From positions 22,792,700-22,856,699 of the forward strand of contig CM076651.1 in NCBI GenBank assembly GCA_038496675.1: a DNA stretch of 64,000 nucleotides, written 5' to 3'. The DNA comes from Rachycentron canadum (lineage: Eukaryota; Chordata; Actinopteri; Carangiformes; Rachycentridae). Every line of letters starts with the position of its first letter. Position 1 is the stretch's first letter. The position numbers and the translations under genes are program-made. Of the stretch, positions 1 to 11,971 are shown one piece after another. The notes under the pieces were generated by a model. It worked only from the letters and a program-made list of their open reading frames with translations, did no database searches and had not been told where the DNA came from.

Positions 1-47
<47 letters not shown>

Positions 48-62
48 GATAGATAGATAGAT
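1..62. repeat. (CTAT)n/(AGAT)n microsatellite forming a perfect palindrome
   Basis: (CTAT)n switches at CTAG into (AGAT)n. Bases 31-62 are a perfect 32-base palindrome centred between 46 and 47. The left boundary is cut by the window edge. Confidence 0.95.
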
Positions 63-3000
63 TTTTTTTATATAGTTTGTATAGCATGGTCTGTTACTCA
101 CTCCTTTGGTTGGTCAAGACAGAAATATCTTATGTACTAATGATGGATTGATAAAATTTTAAACAAATTTTGTCCATGTTCCTCATGGACTGTGGACATC
201 CATTGATCCCCTGGCTTTTCCTCTGGCACCACCAACAGGTCAAAATTTTTATTTAGCCATTGAATAAATCTCAAGGATTGTCTCCAACATCACTCACTCA
301 CTCTCTGCTCCCTGCTCACTGTCTATGGACTAGGATTATATAGAGGACTACACAGTGAGCTCATTAGTGACATGAAAAAACACTTTTGAACACTACTTAG
401 GTCATTTTCTCTGTGGTGTTTCTTCTTTCTTTCAGAATGCATGCAGTGCATGGCTAGTGACCATAAGTTGCACAGTACTTTTCACAATGTATTGTGGGAT
501 ACTATGAGTCCACTACATAGGGTGTAGTAATTCTCACTTTACATTTGGACATCACTATAAAATGACTTGCACACACACATAGTTACACTGGTACACTATA
601 CAATAAAAATACCCTTATAAAGGAGCTATAAATTATATATATGACTTATTAATGAGCTTGTTAACACTTCACTTAATAACAATAATTTATAATCCGTTCA
701 AACACTTTAGATAAAATGGGAAACAGTGACCTGTTGCCTGCCAAATAGTGACCTTATATGTCATGGGTTATTTAGCTTTCTTAGTTTTCTCCATCATTCA
801 GCAATTGTACTTGTCAGGGTTATTGTTAGAGTTAACATTCTAAAGAAAAGATGGATAAAACAATATAAAGAAATACATTAGCTGCTTCATGACAGAATAT
901 GTCAGCTGCTGCACTTTGGCTTCACAGTACTTCATGCTTGTGCCAATGTACAAGTGTTTCCGCATGGAGAGCTGTTGGATTAAAGAATGGAAGAATTGAA
1001 GCAGCTCCTTAGAGTGCAAAGCTGCTCTCTATGGTTAGACCTGGAGCATGATGGATGTTAAAAAAAAACTCTTCTGACTGAAATAAACATAGCATGAGAG
1101 GTCTGTATGGAAAAGAACAGTGTAACTGAACTAATTGCAGAATTTCAGAATAATTAAATCTAATGATTTTTAAATTAAGTTCAGATGCATCGGGGTTAAC
1201 TGATTTACCTTTACTGAGTAATTTTGCATTTTGCTTACTTATCACTCATCACCCCCAAGGCTGGATTACAGACCACACAAAGTGGGCAAGAAATAATCTA
1301 AACTCATTTAATGGACCCACAGAAATTTTTGGTAATCAATTAATCATTGAAGTCATCATTGAAGTATTTCATATCAAGAACCCTGGTCATCCATAGTATT
1401 GGGATGCAGAGATCTGAGGACATTACTTTGGGAGTTAGAACAATCTTCATGTGCATATTTTAGATCAGAATCAGGATGTGCCCATAATGTATCTGAATAG
1501 TAGTGATTTGTTTAGTGGAGGGTCTGATAAGAGGATTAGCCGTATTTTGTTGTACTGATTAGTGTATAGGCCTGACTGTTCCCCTGATGTTTGGCTGGAC
1601 TTGACATGATGTCCTACACTGGAGTCTGAATTCTTGAGGTTACCTCTGTCCTTGTTAATTTAAACCAAACTACTCCCCCTGAGGTCTGATTAAAGTCTTC
1701 ATCCACTACACACCACATAATAACCATGTACATTGATTAATAGGTCAGATCAGCCTTGTAGATTGATCTAATCTAATGAGTGATCCACACCAACCAGTCT
1801 AATGAGCTGCTGTGATTCAGATGGCAACTAACACTGCTCATGATACAGACTTAGACTTATTTTCACTGAGAGGAAAATAATGAGCAGAGGGTAAAACAGG
1901 ATAATGACTGGTCTCAAAATGGCCAATCAGATACTTCCTGCTGCTTTATTTGCAAAGTATTGTGGTCTGGATGTGTTACAATACACTTTACAACCATTTG
2001 TCAAAGTGCATGTCTCCAGCTATAAACTACTGCTCTGCTGTCACTGTACCACCTTGTTCAACTCTGCTTCTTCACCACCACAGCAGTGGTTATTTGCTTT
2101 GGATGAAAAACAAATCTCTGTAATCCCCAACATGATCCAAAGTTTAGGTCAGGGGTAGGGTTAGGGGGTACTAAGGTGTAAATTTTTGTTTGTCTTCACC
2201 AGTATGGTGAACTGTAAATCTGTCCTGGGTTTTTATCAGTTTCCTCAGTGACTGTAGTAGCTCTGCAGTAAATGGTGATGCCCTAATATAGATATAGATC
2301 ATAAATAGAAGTCCATATACAAGAAAAAAACCTTAACGTTCATCCTCTCAGACATGTTTCAAGCTATGTAAAAAATGAAAGCTTGGACTGGAAGCACGTC
2401 TGCACGTACCTCCTCACTGAAAACTTCAGGATCAGGCCTGGTGCTTACTCTAGGTTGAGAACAGGAACACACTGGCCTGCAATAAGACAAGATACCTTTC
2501 ACTAACAGCTGAATCACAGGCACAAACAGGAGAAATCAAAAAATAATTTAACTTGTTTCAATAGCTGCATGTGGAGACATTTTCTGTCAAAAATAAATTA
2601 GAAATTAATTTTGTGAAAGTTGAATTTTTGAGTCTCCTTCAAACTGCATGTGGAGAGATTCAGATGACAGGAGCAGTGATGCAGGAGATATGGAGCCAAT
2701 GTAAACACACATACATGTGAGCTGCAGAAGTTAATGATGACCTGGTTTAGTTAGTGATTTTTAGTCACGCACACACGATCTAGGCAGTGTGTCACTTCCA
2801 TTATAGGTCAAACAGCAGAGAAGGTGATAGAGGATGGATAGAGGAGGAAACATCAAAGAGACTTGTCTGTTGGAGCAGATGTATCAGAATGGTGAGAGTA
2901 GTTATCACCTTTTATTTGTTGTTTGTTAGCATGTAACTGGCTGTGGCTGAGACAGTGTTAGTGTTTTCACTAATAGAAACTCCTCCTTAGGTTTGTAACA

Positions 3001-4419
3001 TATGAAACCCTCACTGTCTGAATCTATTTTTATGAGACTGTCATTGGTTTACTGCAGTTCAAGGTGGAAAGACTCAGTCATAGTGTTAACTGGTTGTTTT
3101 GCTGATGATCTGTCTTGTCATCGGCTTCATCAGTACAAGTAGTGCCTACTTAAAACTAAAAATAGACATCAGGTAGAGCAATACTGAAGTGAAATGATAG
3201 CAGGGCAGGGTATTGTCCTTGCAAGCTAGCATGCTCGAGCGTGTCATTGTCATTTAATTGTAAATATTTTTGATAGAAGTGATTTTTAGATCTTTTTCCT
3301 CTATACTGTGCATTTGATATATTCAGTATCAGACGGGAAGCAACAAGATGAAGAGAAACTTATAGCACAGGAAAGACAGACAGCACAAAGTCTTGGGACG
3401 GGGGCAGGACCTGGATTTGACAGAGATTTCTATACTTCTGTCATAAAATGGTGTGTTTTAATCTGCTCCATATTTTTGATGCAGTAGTAAATGAATCTCA
3501 CAGCTATGCTTGTCTAGGTTCCCAGATGTTTGCATACATCTGTATGTCTGCTGTATTACAGCCAACATTTATCCACCTTTACTGTCCAGTACACTGCATA
3601 AAAAAACCTTTACAAACCTAGTGTTGTGCTTCCACTTCTCAGAAGTTGATCAATCATGGTCAGAGGATTTGACAGTTGACAACCGAGTGATGTTTTTATC
3701 TGTCACCTTACATCAGAAAAAAACAACTGAAAAAATGTTTGACTCATAATGTGACAAGATAGTTAACAACATCTGTTCTCCCAGCTGCCCGCCACTTCAT
3801 CTGTCAATGCCACAGATAATAACCTAATGGGAGCAGCAGTCTAAAGATTCATAAATAACCATCTAGGCTAAAGCAGGCAGCTCACATGTGCTTTACACAA
3901 GAGTCACAGTCAGGGGCTTAATATGTTTAACTTGCTGTCTAAAGATGTTAGACAGAGAAACTGCAGCTGTCACATTTCCACAGTGTAGACATAAAGTAAA
4001 TTTGACAGTTTTGTTTATCAGCCAGTTATCAGGCCTCAGCAGCCACAAACACTTAAAGGGGGAGGGAGGGATTTGTTCTCTGAGGCCCTGAGGTCATATT
4101 CTGACAGATTCTCCAGGACATGCACGTGCATGAGACCCCACATAGACACAGGATGCATACGGAGAGGAGCACTACCAATAACTTATATTTATATGGTATT
4201 GTGTAGTTTTGTGTTCCATAAAGGAAAATGTCACACAGAACTGATGAATGATGAATAATATGTATGTGTAAAATTCACACATACACATGTATGGCATTTC
4301 CTGCACATAAAGTGGTATTTGCAGAGACAGAATGTGCACACGTCACACATCCTTTTGATCAGTACAGTGAAAATACAAGAAGAGGCGAGACAATCAAAAC
4401 AAAAAAGCAAACGTCATAC

Positions 4420-4485
4420 ATTCCAACTGAAGAAGACTTCCAGATGAGAGGTGAAACATCTTCTAGAACTTAAAAGAAGTCCAGT
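4420..4485 (+). repeat. Remnant of a dispersed teleost repeat tail
   Basis: The frame here reads PTEEDFQMRGETSSRT and then stops. This resembles a peptide and DNA tail (GATGAGAGGTGAAAC, then AAGTCCAGTTGCC) that I recall from a high-copy teleost repeat. The element class cannot be assigned from this fragment. Confidence 0.45.
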
Positions 4486-5411
4486 TGCCTCCAACTAAGG
4501 CAAATTAAGAATTGTGTTTGTGCACTCAGTGTTACTTTCAGCATTGTTTAATGTTATAGGATAGACTCCGTGGTTCTTGTATCAAACTAAGTGCCAAATT
4601 GGACCATAATGCCACATGCAACATCTCATCTGTATCCTGCAGTATCTAATGTGTGTGTCTTGTTCCTTGTTGGTGCTTATATTACTTGCAGAACAAATTC
4701 AGTCCCCTGACATTATTTCCTCAATGAATGTGTTGGTATTTAAATCCTACAACCCTCAGTCCAGCCCTGGAGAGCTTCGAAAATGCACTTCTTTTCTTAA
4801 TTTGCTCCTCTATTCACGAGCTCAGGTTAATAACTTCTACTCACACCTCCATCTCCACTTACAACATATAAGGAGCAGTGAGCTGAACATGTCAAGAGCA
4901 AAACATGTTAAAGAGACATTTGCAGTCCACTCAGACATTTTCAGTCCATTCAGTTGGGACAATCCAATTTTTTTTCAAATGCAAATTATAATGTCTAGAC
5001 TGAATGGAAGAAGGAATCGGCAAATTCTACTTAAAACTGATTTCATGCACTGATTTAAATTTTAACAGGGCATCTGTGGCTCCTAAGACTGTGTCAGTCA
5101 GTGGTAGCACTTTTGGTTCCCCCACATAACTGGAAATCAAAGGCTTGCTAGCAGGCTATTGATCACTGTTGTTTCCACAGTCACTGCATGCACAGTGATC
5201 TTATGAGTCCCCTACTCTTACAAGAGCTCAGGAGATAACCGGCTTCACTGCTAGATAATGGACAAGCTGGCACCAGTGACCTAGAAGTAATACAAAATGC
5301 CACAGAAAAGCTTAGAGGTCCATATTGACTGGATCTAACCTTTCTTGCTTATGCACTTTTCCACAGTCTTTAAATAGCAACAGTGGCCTCCCACTGCTGA
5401 GATGTGATCCA

Positions 5412-5413
<2 letters not shown>

Positions 5414-5460
<47 letters not shown>

Positions 5461-5462
5461 AA
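5414..5462. repeat. (GAAA)n microsatellite
   Basis: About twelve nearly perfect tandem GAAA units. Confidence 0.95.
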
Positions 5463-7238
5463 TTATCACCTTAGCATTTTTACAAAATGTTGTGCAGACA
5501 AGCAGACACTATTACCTTTGTGAAACACTTTCTTAGTGTAGGAAATATGCAGAACTTGATGTCATGTGGAACCTTAGAACCTGCAGATGGATTATTATTG
5601 GTCCACAACCATGAACTGGCTCTCATTATGGTCACGTGTGTGCAGCTGATCTGTACTTGTGTACCTGTAAGGTGATGTACAGGTTAAATCTGCACATATT
5701 TCCAAATCAGCTGTTTTTACTCTTCAGGTGATTTGGGAAGGAATGTGTGTGTCTGTAAATGTGCAACAGATATAAAGATGAAAGATAAAGGCAGTGTGGG
5801 GAGAGTGTTAACAATAGTATTTTACTCATTCTACTGCAGAAAAATTATTTTCCACAATAATATGACAAATAATATTATTTATGATGATAAATGATAGATG
5901 ATATGAGTTTCATATACAGTTGGTATTCCAGTTCATGAATTTCCTGTATATGAGGTTTTAGGATTCAACTGCTGAGGCCTGAATATTGACACAAAGATGG
6001 AATTTTCTTCTTTGTCATATTTTATAAATAAGATAAAAAAGATAATATTATGATAAAAATTTGTTGGATGGTGAGAGAAATTAAAAGTGACCAACATCAC
6101 TACTCAGGTGCCCCATGGGAAATACAGTACACTGTAGATGCAGGTTGCCATGACTGATCTACAGCATGAACTGATCATGGTGATATTTCTGTTCACTTCC
6201 AAGCCAATATTTGAATCAGTGCATCAATACTGATGCTACATATACTTATTCTGTTCCCCTGCAATGGTCATATTTTACATAATATATCTGTCCTACTTCT
6301 ATGATAGTAAAGAGTACATGGAAAAGGCACCGACCCCTCAACTACTGCAAAGCCTTTAACATCCCTCACGGCCATCATGCACAACCCCCACTACCACCTC
6401 AAACACATACATACACACTTCACTTAAGAGACCATTACACTGGTCCTTAAGGACTGCTTCCATGCTATTAGCTAACTTCTGGCTGTGTCAGAGATGGCCT
6501 GAAGCCACAGCTGTGTGAAACAGGTTCTTTTGCATTTCTACTCAGTGGACAGCTACTTTAGTGTGCCCAAAGCTCATTCGAGCAGCAGGAGGTGTTGCAC
6601 CCTAATGTATGAAAAGGGCGCTGGCAGATAAATGAAACTTTACTTTTAGTTGAAGCACAAGTCTGGGTGAAGCTCCTGGGGTGCTGGATTATGATTTTGT
6701 GGAGACTGAGAAAAGAGCAGCGTAGGGCCTTTAAAAAACCATGTACAAAAGAGCAAAGGTTTGTTGACCCTGCATCATGAAACATTTATGAGGTGAGAGA
6801 ATTCACAATGTGTATTATTCATGCAACAGTTGAAAGTTGCTGAAAATTTTGTAAATTTTGTTCTGTATTTGATGATGATGTACCGTGAAATATCCCCAGT
6901 TCCTCTCCAGCAACCCCTGCACTGATTGCAAGGTGCATTCATAAATTAGCCCACAAGCTTTGGTATTAATAAGCCCTGCCATTACAGTTCCACTTCATTA
7001 CGCACCCACTGTATATTTGTACTGCTGCCTACCCACTGCTAAATCGCTCCACCAATATAGGTCAATGAAGACAAATACCAAGAGATTCAGACTGAAGCAG
7101 TGAATGTACTAACAGCATTAGTTTAGCAGTTTTTAATGGCAAAAAGACAAGTGTTCAATCTGTCCATCAGAACTGCATCCAGAAAAGCATTTGGAATTTT
7201 AATGATGAAAAATCTCTATTAAATCAAGATGAATTGTT

Positions 7239-7612
7239 TTAAAGGTCCCATATTGAATAAAGAGTGCCATATCTTTGATCCTGATTATAAATCAGGTCTA
7301 GGTTCTATATTAGTACCATTAACACAAACTGTGAAGTGAGGCTTAAAAGGAGCCCTCAGGACTTGTACTGTAATTTTGTGATGTCACAAAATAATATTCA
7401 CTGCACCCACCCATCTGGACCCACTATCCAACCTTGCAGGATTTGGTTTCTCTGTGTGTTTACCTGAAATCTGTTGTTACTGGAGCTCAAGAGATTAGAT
7501 GTAAACCTACACTGAGATGGTTTTTGGTTCTTAAAACTACAAATTTATCTTCTAATGGATATCAACAAGCTGGATAAAAAACAGGAAACATGTCAAATAT
7601 GGGCCCTTTAAG
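7239..7612 (+). mobile_element. Short inverted-repeat element (MITE-like), copy 1
   Basis: It starts TTTAAAGGTCCCATATT and ends AATATGGGCCCTTTAA, which are near-perfect inverted termini about 370 bases apart. The interior holds the core CCAACCTTGCAGGATTTGG shared with copies near 14600, 46100 and 57030. It has no coding capacity, consistent with a non-autonomous DNA transposon. Teleost genomes have many elements with AGGTCCCATATT ends (recall). A target-site duplication is not clear. Confidence 0.7.
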
Positions 7613-8139
7613 AAATCAAAATTAATTCGATTTTCCATTTGCTGTGTGGTGGTGTCAATTTTATAAATTAGAGTCAAATTAATGAGGTTCTCAAGTGATT
7701 TATTATTGCATCTCCATAAGGTCTGAGGACATGTGAACTAAAACAGTTGAAACAAAGATATCCTGATGTTTTTAGCTCCTATATTGGCCATGCTCATAAA
7801 GTATCTGATACCTTTTGGAACATATTATTTTACCATTTTATGTGTAGATCAGGGCTACATCCCTAAGCTCCATAATTTACATTTCTTTTGTGAACAGATG
7901 AAACAATTGAAATCTAATGTGTTGGTTTGTAGTAATTTGAACCCCTGCATCCAGTCTTTATGTATTACCAAAAATGTTACAATAAATGTTATAATCCACA
8001 ATTGTCTCAACAGTCAGACTTTCATAGACCAATACACACTCTCTGTATCAGGAGTTGAGGGTTGTTTGCTCTGCTCCTGGCCTCAGACCCAAATCACAGA
8101 GGTCGAAAGAAGTTCACTTTAACCCTCTCTATTCTTCTT

Positions 8140-8952
8140 TCTGTTTTCCTCAATCTGTCTCTCCCTCCCTTTCCACCAACTGCTGGGACAAACCCGTCCA
8201 TGCCTGACTGGTCCTCCCTCCCTCAGAAGCTCTGTGTTGAATAAAACATGCGAGCCACGCGCTGCAGCTCCTTGTTACTTGCAAATCATAGCCACCTTTC
8301 GTCCTCACACCTCTCACATTTTTCTTTTCCCTCTTTCTTTTTACATTCATCCTTTTTATCTCAGCAGATGCATTTCAGTGCATTTCCTCTCTCTGCTTTC
8401 TCCTCACGCCCCGCCTTCTTTTCATTTTTCCCTCCTCCCCCTCTTTTTTTCTGTCTTCTTTCCTACTTCTCCCTCCCTCTTCCATCTAATAGTGCTCATT
8501 CTCCCAGGTGATCAGTGTTGAACTGAACGCTTCCCTCTCACATACAAGAGCTGTGAGTGGCTGACTGCACTGAGCGTGCTCCCAAAGCTCTCCAGGCAAC
8601 ACCCCCCTTCTCCCTCCAGTCTGTACAGTAGAGGCAGAAGAAGAAGTGTTCAAGACCACACTACTGTCTTTGCTGCTAACCTGCCACATTTTCACATAGA
8701 GACAGAATGGGCTTTCATGAAGACAGAGAGTGAGGAGAGGGGCAATACTGTGCAACAAGGGTAGAATAGGGAGAGGAGAGGGTAGGTAAGTTTTCCCAGA
8801 AGCATTTTTTGTCACACCTTGGATGATGACACCCGTGGGCCGAGGCATGGCTGTGACAGTAGCAGCCTTCCAGATGGTAGTTAGAGTGAAGCCAGCCCCT
8901 CCATCCCCGTTTTAACAGCACATGGAGTTCTGTCTCTTTGGGGAATACACCA
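8140..8952 (+). promoter_or_regulatory. Candidate 5'UTR/promoter region of exon 1a, pyrimidine-rich
   Basis: About 800 bases before the exon 1a start hold a strongly C/T-rich + strand (8110-8500, mostly TCTCC/TTTTCC runs), followed by a more mixed segment with A/G-rich stretches (8630-8790). A short ATG frame opens at 8922 and overlaps the exon 1a start. No convincing TATA box or dense CpG cluster was identified. Calling it promoter or leader is inference from position only. A spliced 5' leader further upstream cannot be excluded. Confidence 0.3.
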
Positions 8953-8995
8953 ATGGACAATTTCAGCAATATTCGCAGCCTGAGTCCAGAGCAAG
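8953..8995 (+). CDS. plch2: plch2 alternative first coding exon 1a (short N-terminus)
   Basis: This encodes 14 residues, MDNFSNIRSLSPEQ, plus one base, followed by a strong donor CAAG|GTAAGA. Joined to exon 2 it gives SLSPEQ-VEKCM, which resembles the NLSPEK-VERCM start I recall for PLCH1, so this looks like the ancestral short N-terminus of the eta family. The phase (1) is the one exon 2 needs. The frame is closed upstream by TGA at 8887-8889 and there is no other in-frame ATG between. The start context is moderate: C at -3 and G at +4. The exon is too short for an ordinary ORF search and was found by reading for an ATG exon with a matching phase. Transcript evidence is needed to show use, but phase, donor and motif similarity together make chance unlikely. 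Confidence 0.82.
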
Positions 8996-11933
8996 GTAAG
9001 AAAATCAAGCAGTCTAGAATTCATACTTTTTATTTGCATGTGGGTTTGGAGAAATGGGCCAACTGAGGATGAGAAGTGTCTTGTTCTCGTGAGAGGTAAG
9101 GGAGGAGGAGTGAGGGGAGAGTAGTTCCTGCTTGCATCAGCCTCCCAACTCGTCTTCCTCATCTTTCATGGAAACAAATTCAGTGTCAGTTCAACTCCAG
9201 CTGTCTTCTGCTTCTCTTCACTTGATCTCAGTTTTTTGGTTTTTTTTTGTCAGGTCTGCACAGCTGCCTTGTTGGATTTGTCACTCATCATACTTGCTCA
9301 TATGAATATTCACTGCTCTCCATGGTACAGACAGATAAATCTTTCAAAAGAGGCTCCTGCTGAAATGTGCAGGTGGTTCATGCGGGCAGCTCATGGCTCT
9401 AGACTGAATGGATTTGTGTTTCTTTTCATTGGGCTTAATTTAAAAGAGAGAGAGAATAGAGAGAGAGAGAGAGCAAGAAGGGTAAATGGAGGGAAAATTA
9501 AAGGAAAAGCAGGCAAAATGAAGTCATCTCTATCTATGACAACTCCCCATCAGGGCTCCCCCCCATCCACCCCCACCCAACTTCCCTATTCTTGCCAGCA
9601 TTCCCCGAAGCTCCAGTAACCATAGAGCGAGTCATTAGTGTTGGACCGCCTTGGCTCACAGGAGCAGAGCAGTTGAAAAACCAGTGCTGCACGCTATAAT
9701 CAGACTTTCACAAAACCACACAATGAAGCACTAATGCCCACCCCGCTGCTCCACGCTGGGGTGTTCAGGCTCGGAGCGGTGCTACCTTCTCCCTGAGCTT
9801 GCTTTAACACATATAACAATTCACAGAGGTAAACCCGCCCAGTTCACTGCACACATGTCAGAGCTGATTTATCTATATTGATTAAAAACATTAGAATAGT
9901 TTATAGTAATACTTTCTTAATACTTTCTTATTTTTAGAAGATTATTTTTAGAGTTTGTATTTGTTTCAATTTTTACAGATCATTTTGCATTAGTTATGAT
10001 TGGCCTCTTTCATAACCTCTCTTTTGAGGAGGTTTCATCTCAATGACATTCTGATTTCCTACTCTGTTGCCAGGAACACTGAAAAAATAAATCTTTTGCT
10101 ATCACTACCTAGCCAAACTTCATTCCTTTACTCACCAAGAGCTGTCTCCAAGATGGAAAACAACAATATTTAACAATATGCTTAAAGTTTTCATTCATGT
10201 TTCTATCATGTTTTTTTTTCTACTCAAGTTAGCATACTAACAAGCTACCCAGCCCCTTATAGCCCATCACATCACTTTCCAACAGCACTGCTCAGAGGAT
10301 CTATCATAACCTTTAGTATTATAAGGACAATTATGGCTAAAGCTCAAGCTGCATATTTTGGGGAGTATTTTCAGTGGTGGAGTAATACATATGGTGAGTT
10401 TTTTCTGCTAGAAATGTAGTCAAAATAATAATAATAATAAACTATAGTCTGTGTGTCCATGTTAATGCAGGAATATGTCACCCAGTGGGGCAGAGGAATA
10501 AATTATATCAGGCTATGTTCCTTGATATACCCATTATACACTATACTGGTTGTAATAATTAGATTATGTGTATTAATATCATCAGACTTATACTGTAAAT
10601 GGTATTAGGTGTTGAATAAAGTATTGCTTTTAATGCATGGAATAAGTGAGCTAGTATCAATACGGCAAGAAGCAGTTGAGAGCAGAGTGCTCATGAACCT
10701 AACCTCTGCTATCTGATTTTACGAGGAACCCCTACACGGCTCACTGACCGGCTTGCCTGCAGGAATATTGAACAACTATATGGCCATCTGTGATCACCCC
10801 TCCCCCCCGACCATCACTATTATTATTACATTTATTGCTGAAGGCCCATAGCATAGTGTATAGCCATAATACAAAGTGAATGGTGTTACACACCATTAGA
10901 AAATGCTATAGTGTACTGACAGACCACATGGGATACTGTTGTTTGATGAGCATGCATTCATGCCATTGGTCCCTCCAGCATAAACATGATCCTACAGTCT
11001 GTTTAATAAGGTTCAGGTTACAGAATGACGCTGTTTGACAGGAATCATAATGACTTTTTTGGATACATCAGAGAGATTTTGCCAAAAGGCTCCAGGGGTA
11101 AGAGTCAAATCACCTGCCGCTGCAAAAGAAATCTGCTGCTGTCTGATATTAAAGCAACAGCAGGGGTAGCAGTGATGAAAGTATGTTAACCTGATATCAC
11201 TGAGAACTGGCTGCATAATATTCCAGTTCATGTTTCAATATTTGTGGAAGGGGATGATGGATGAAGGTCTTTCATGGCCAATACCTGGCCACATCAATAT
11301 TTCACATTGATGATTGTTATGCTAACAAAACATTAATTGTTGAAGCATCCAAAATAACATTGTTCATTATCAATTATCTTTTGATAATTCAGGATTAGAA
11401 ACAATTAATATGGTAAACTACTACTACTAAACTACTACTACTCTGTTTCCCATGCATATGTGGAGATCTCAACCCAAAAACTACAGAAGAGGAGATTATT
11501 ATTATTGTTATTAACCCTCTTTTTCATTATATATATATATATATATATNNNNNNNNNNNNNNNNNNNNNNNNNNNNNNNNNNNNNNNNNNNNNNNNNNNN
11601 NNNNNNNNNNNNNNNNNNNNNNNNNNNNNNNNNNNNNNNNNNNNNNNNNNNNNNNNNNNNNNNNNNNNNNNNNNNNNNNNNNNNNNNNNNNNNNNNNNNN
11701 NNNNNNNNNNNNNNNNNNNNNNNNNNNNNNNNNNNNNNNNNNNNNNNNNNNNNNNNNNNNNNNNNNNNNNNNNNNNNNNNNNNNNNNNNNNNNNNNNNNN
11801 NNNNNNNNNNNNNNNNNNNNNNNNNNNNNNNNNNNNNNNNNNNNNNNNNNNNNNNNNNNNNNNNNNNNNNNNNNNNNNNNNNNNNNNNNNNNNNNNNNNN
11901 NNNNNNNNNNNNNNNNNNNNNNNNNNNNNNNNN

Positions 11934-11971
<38 letters not shown>

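Larger units (their letters stand above)
63..8139. other. Upstream AT-rich region without a recognised gene
   Basis: No exon with a matching splice frame or recognisable protein was seen on either strand. Contents I can name: a possible dispersed-repeat tail at 4420-4485, a (GAAA)n tract at 5414-5462 and a short inverted-repeat element at 7239-7612. The longest open frame (4616-5053, 145 codons) has no recognisable family and ordinary non-coding base composition. Confidence 0.6.

Noticed and set aside
4616..5053. 145-codon open frame, the longest N-free frame in the upstream region
   Set aside because: No recognisable domain, no splice or neighbour context, and composition like the surrounding AT-rich DNA; a frame of this length is expected by chance in 64 kb.
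8234..9162. Several overlapping frames on both strands around exon 1a
   Set aside because: Pyrimidine-rich DNA lacks stops on several frames; none resembles a protein. Only the short exon 1a frame is supported.
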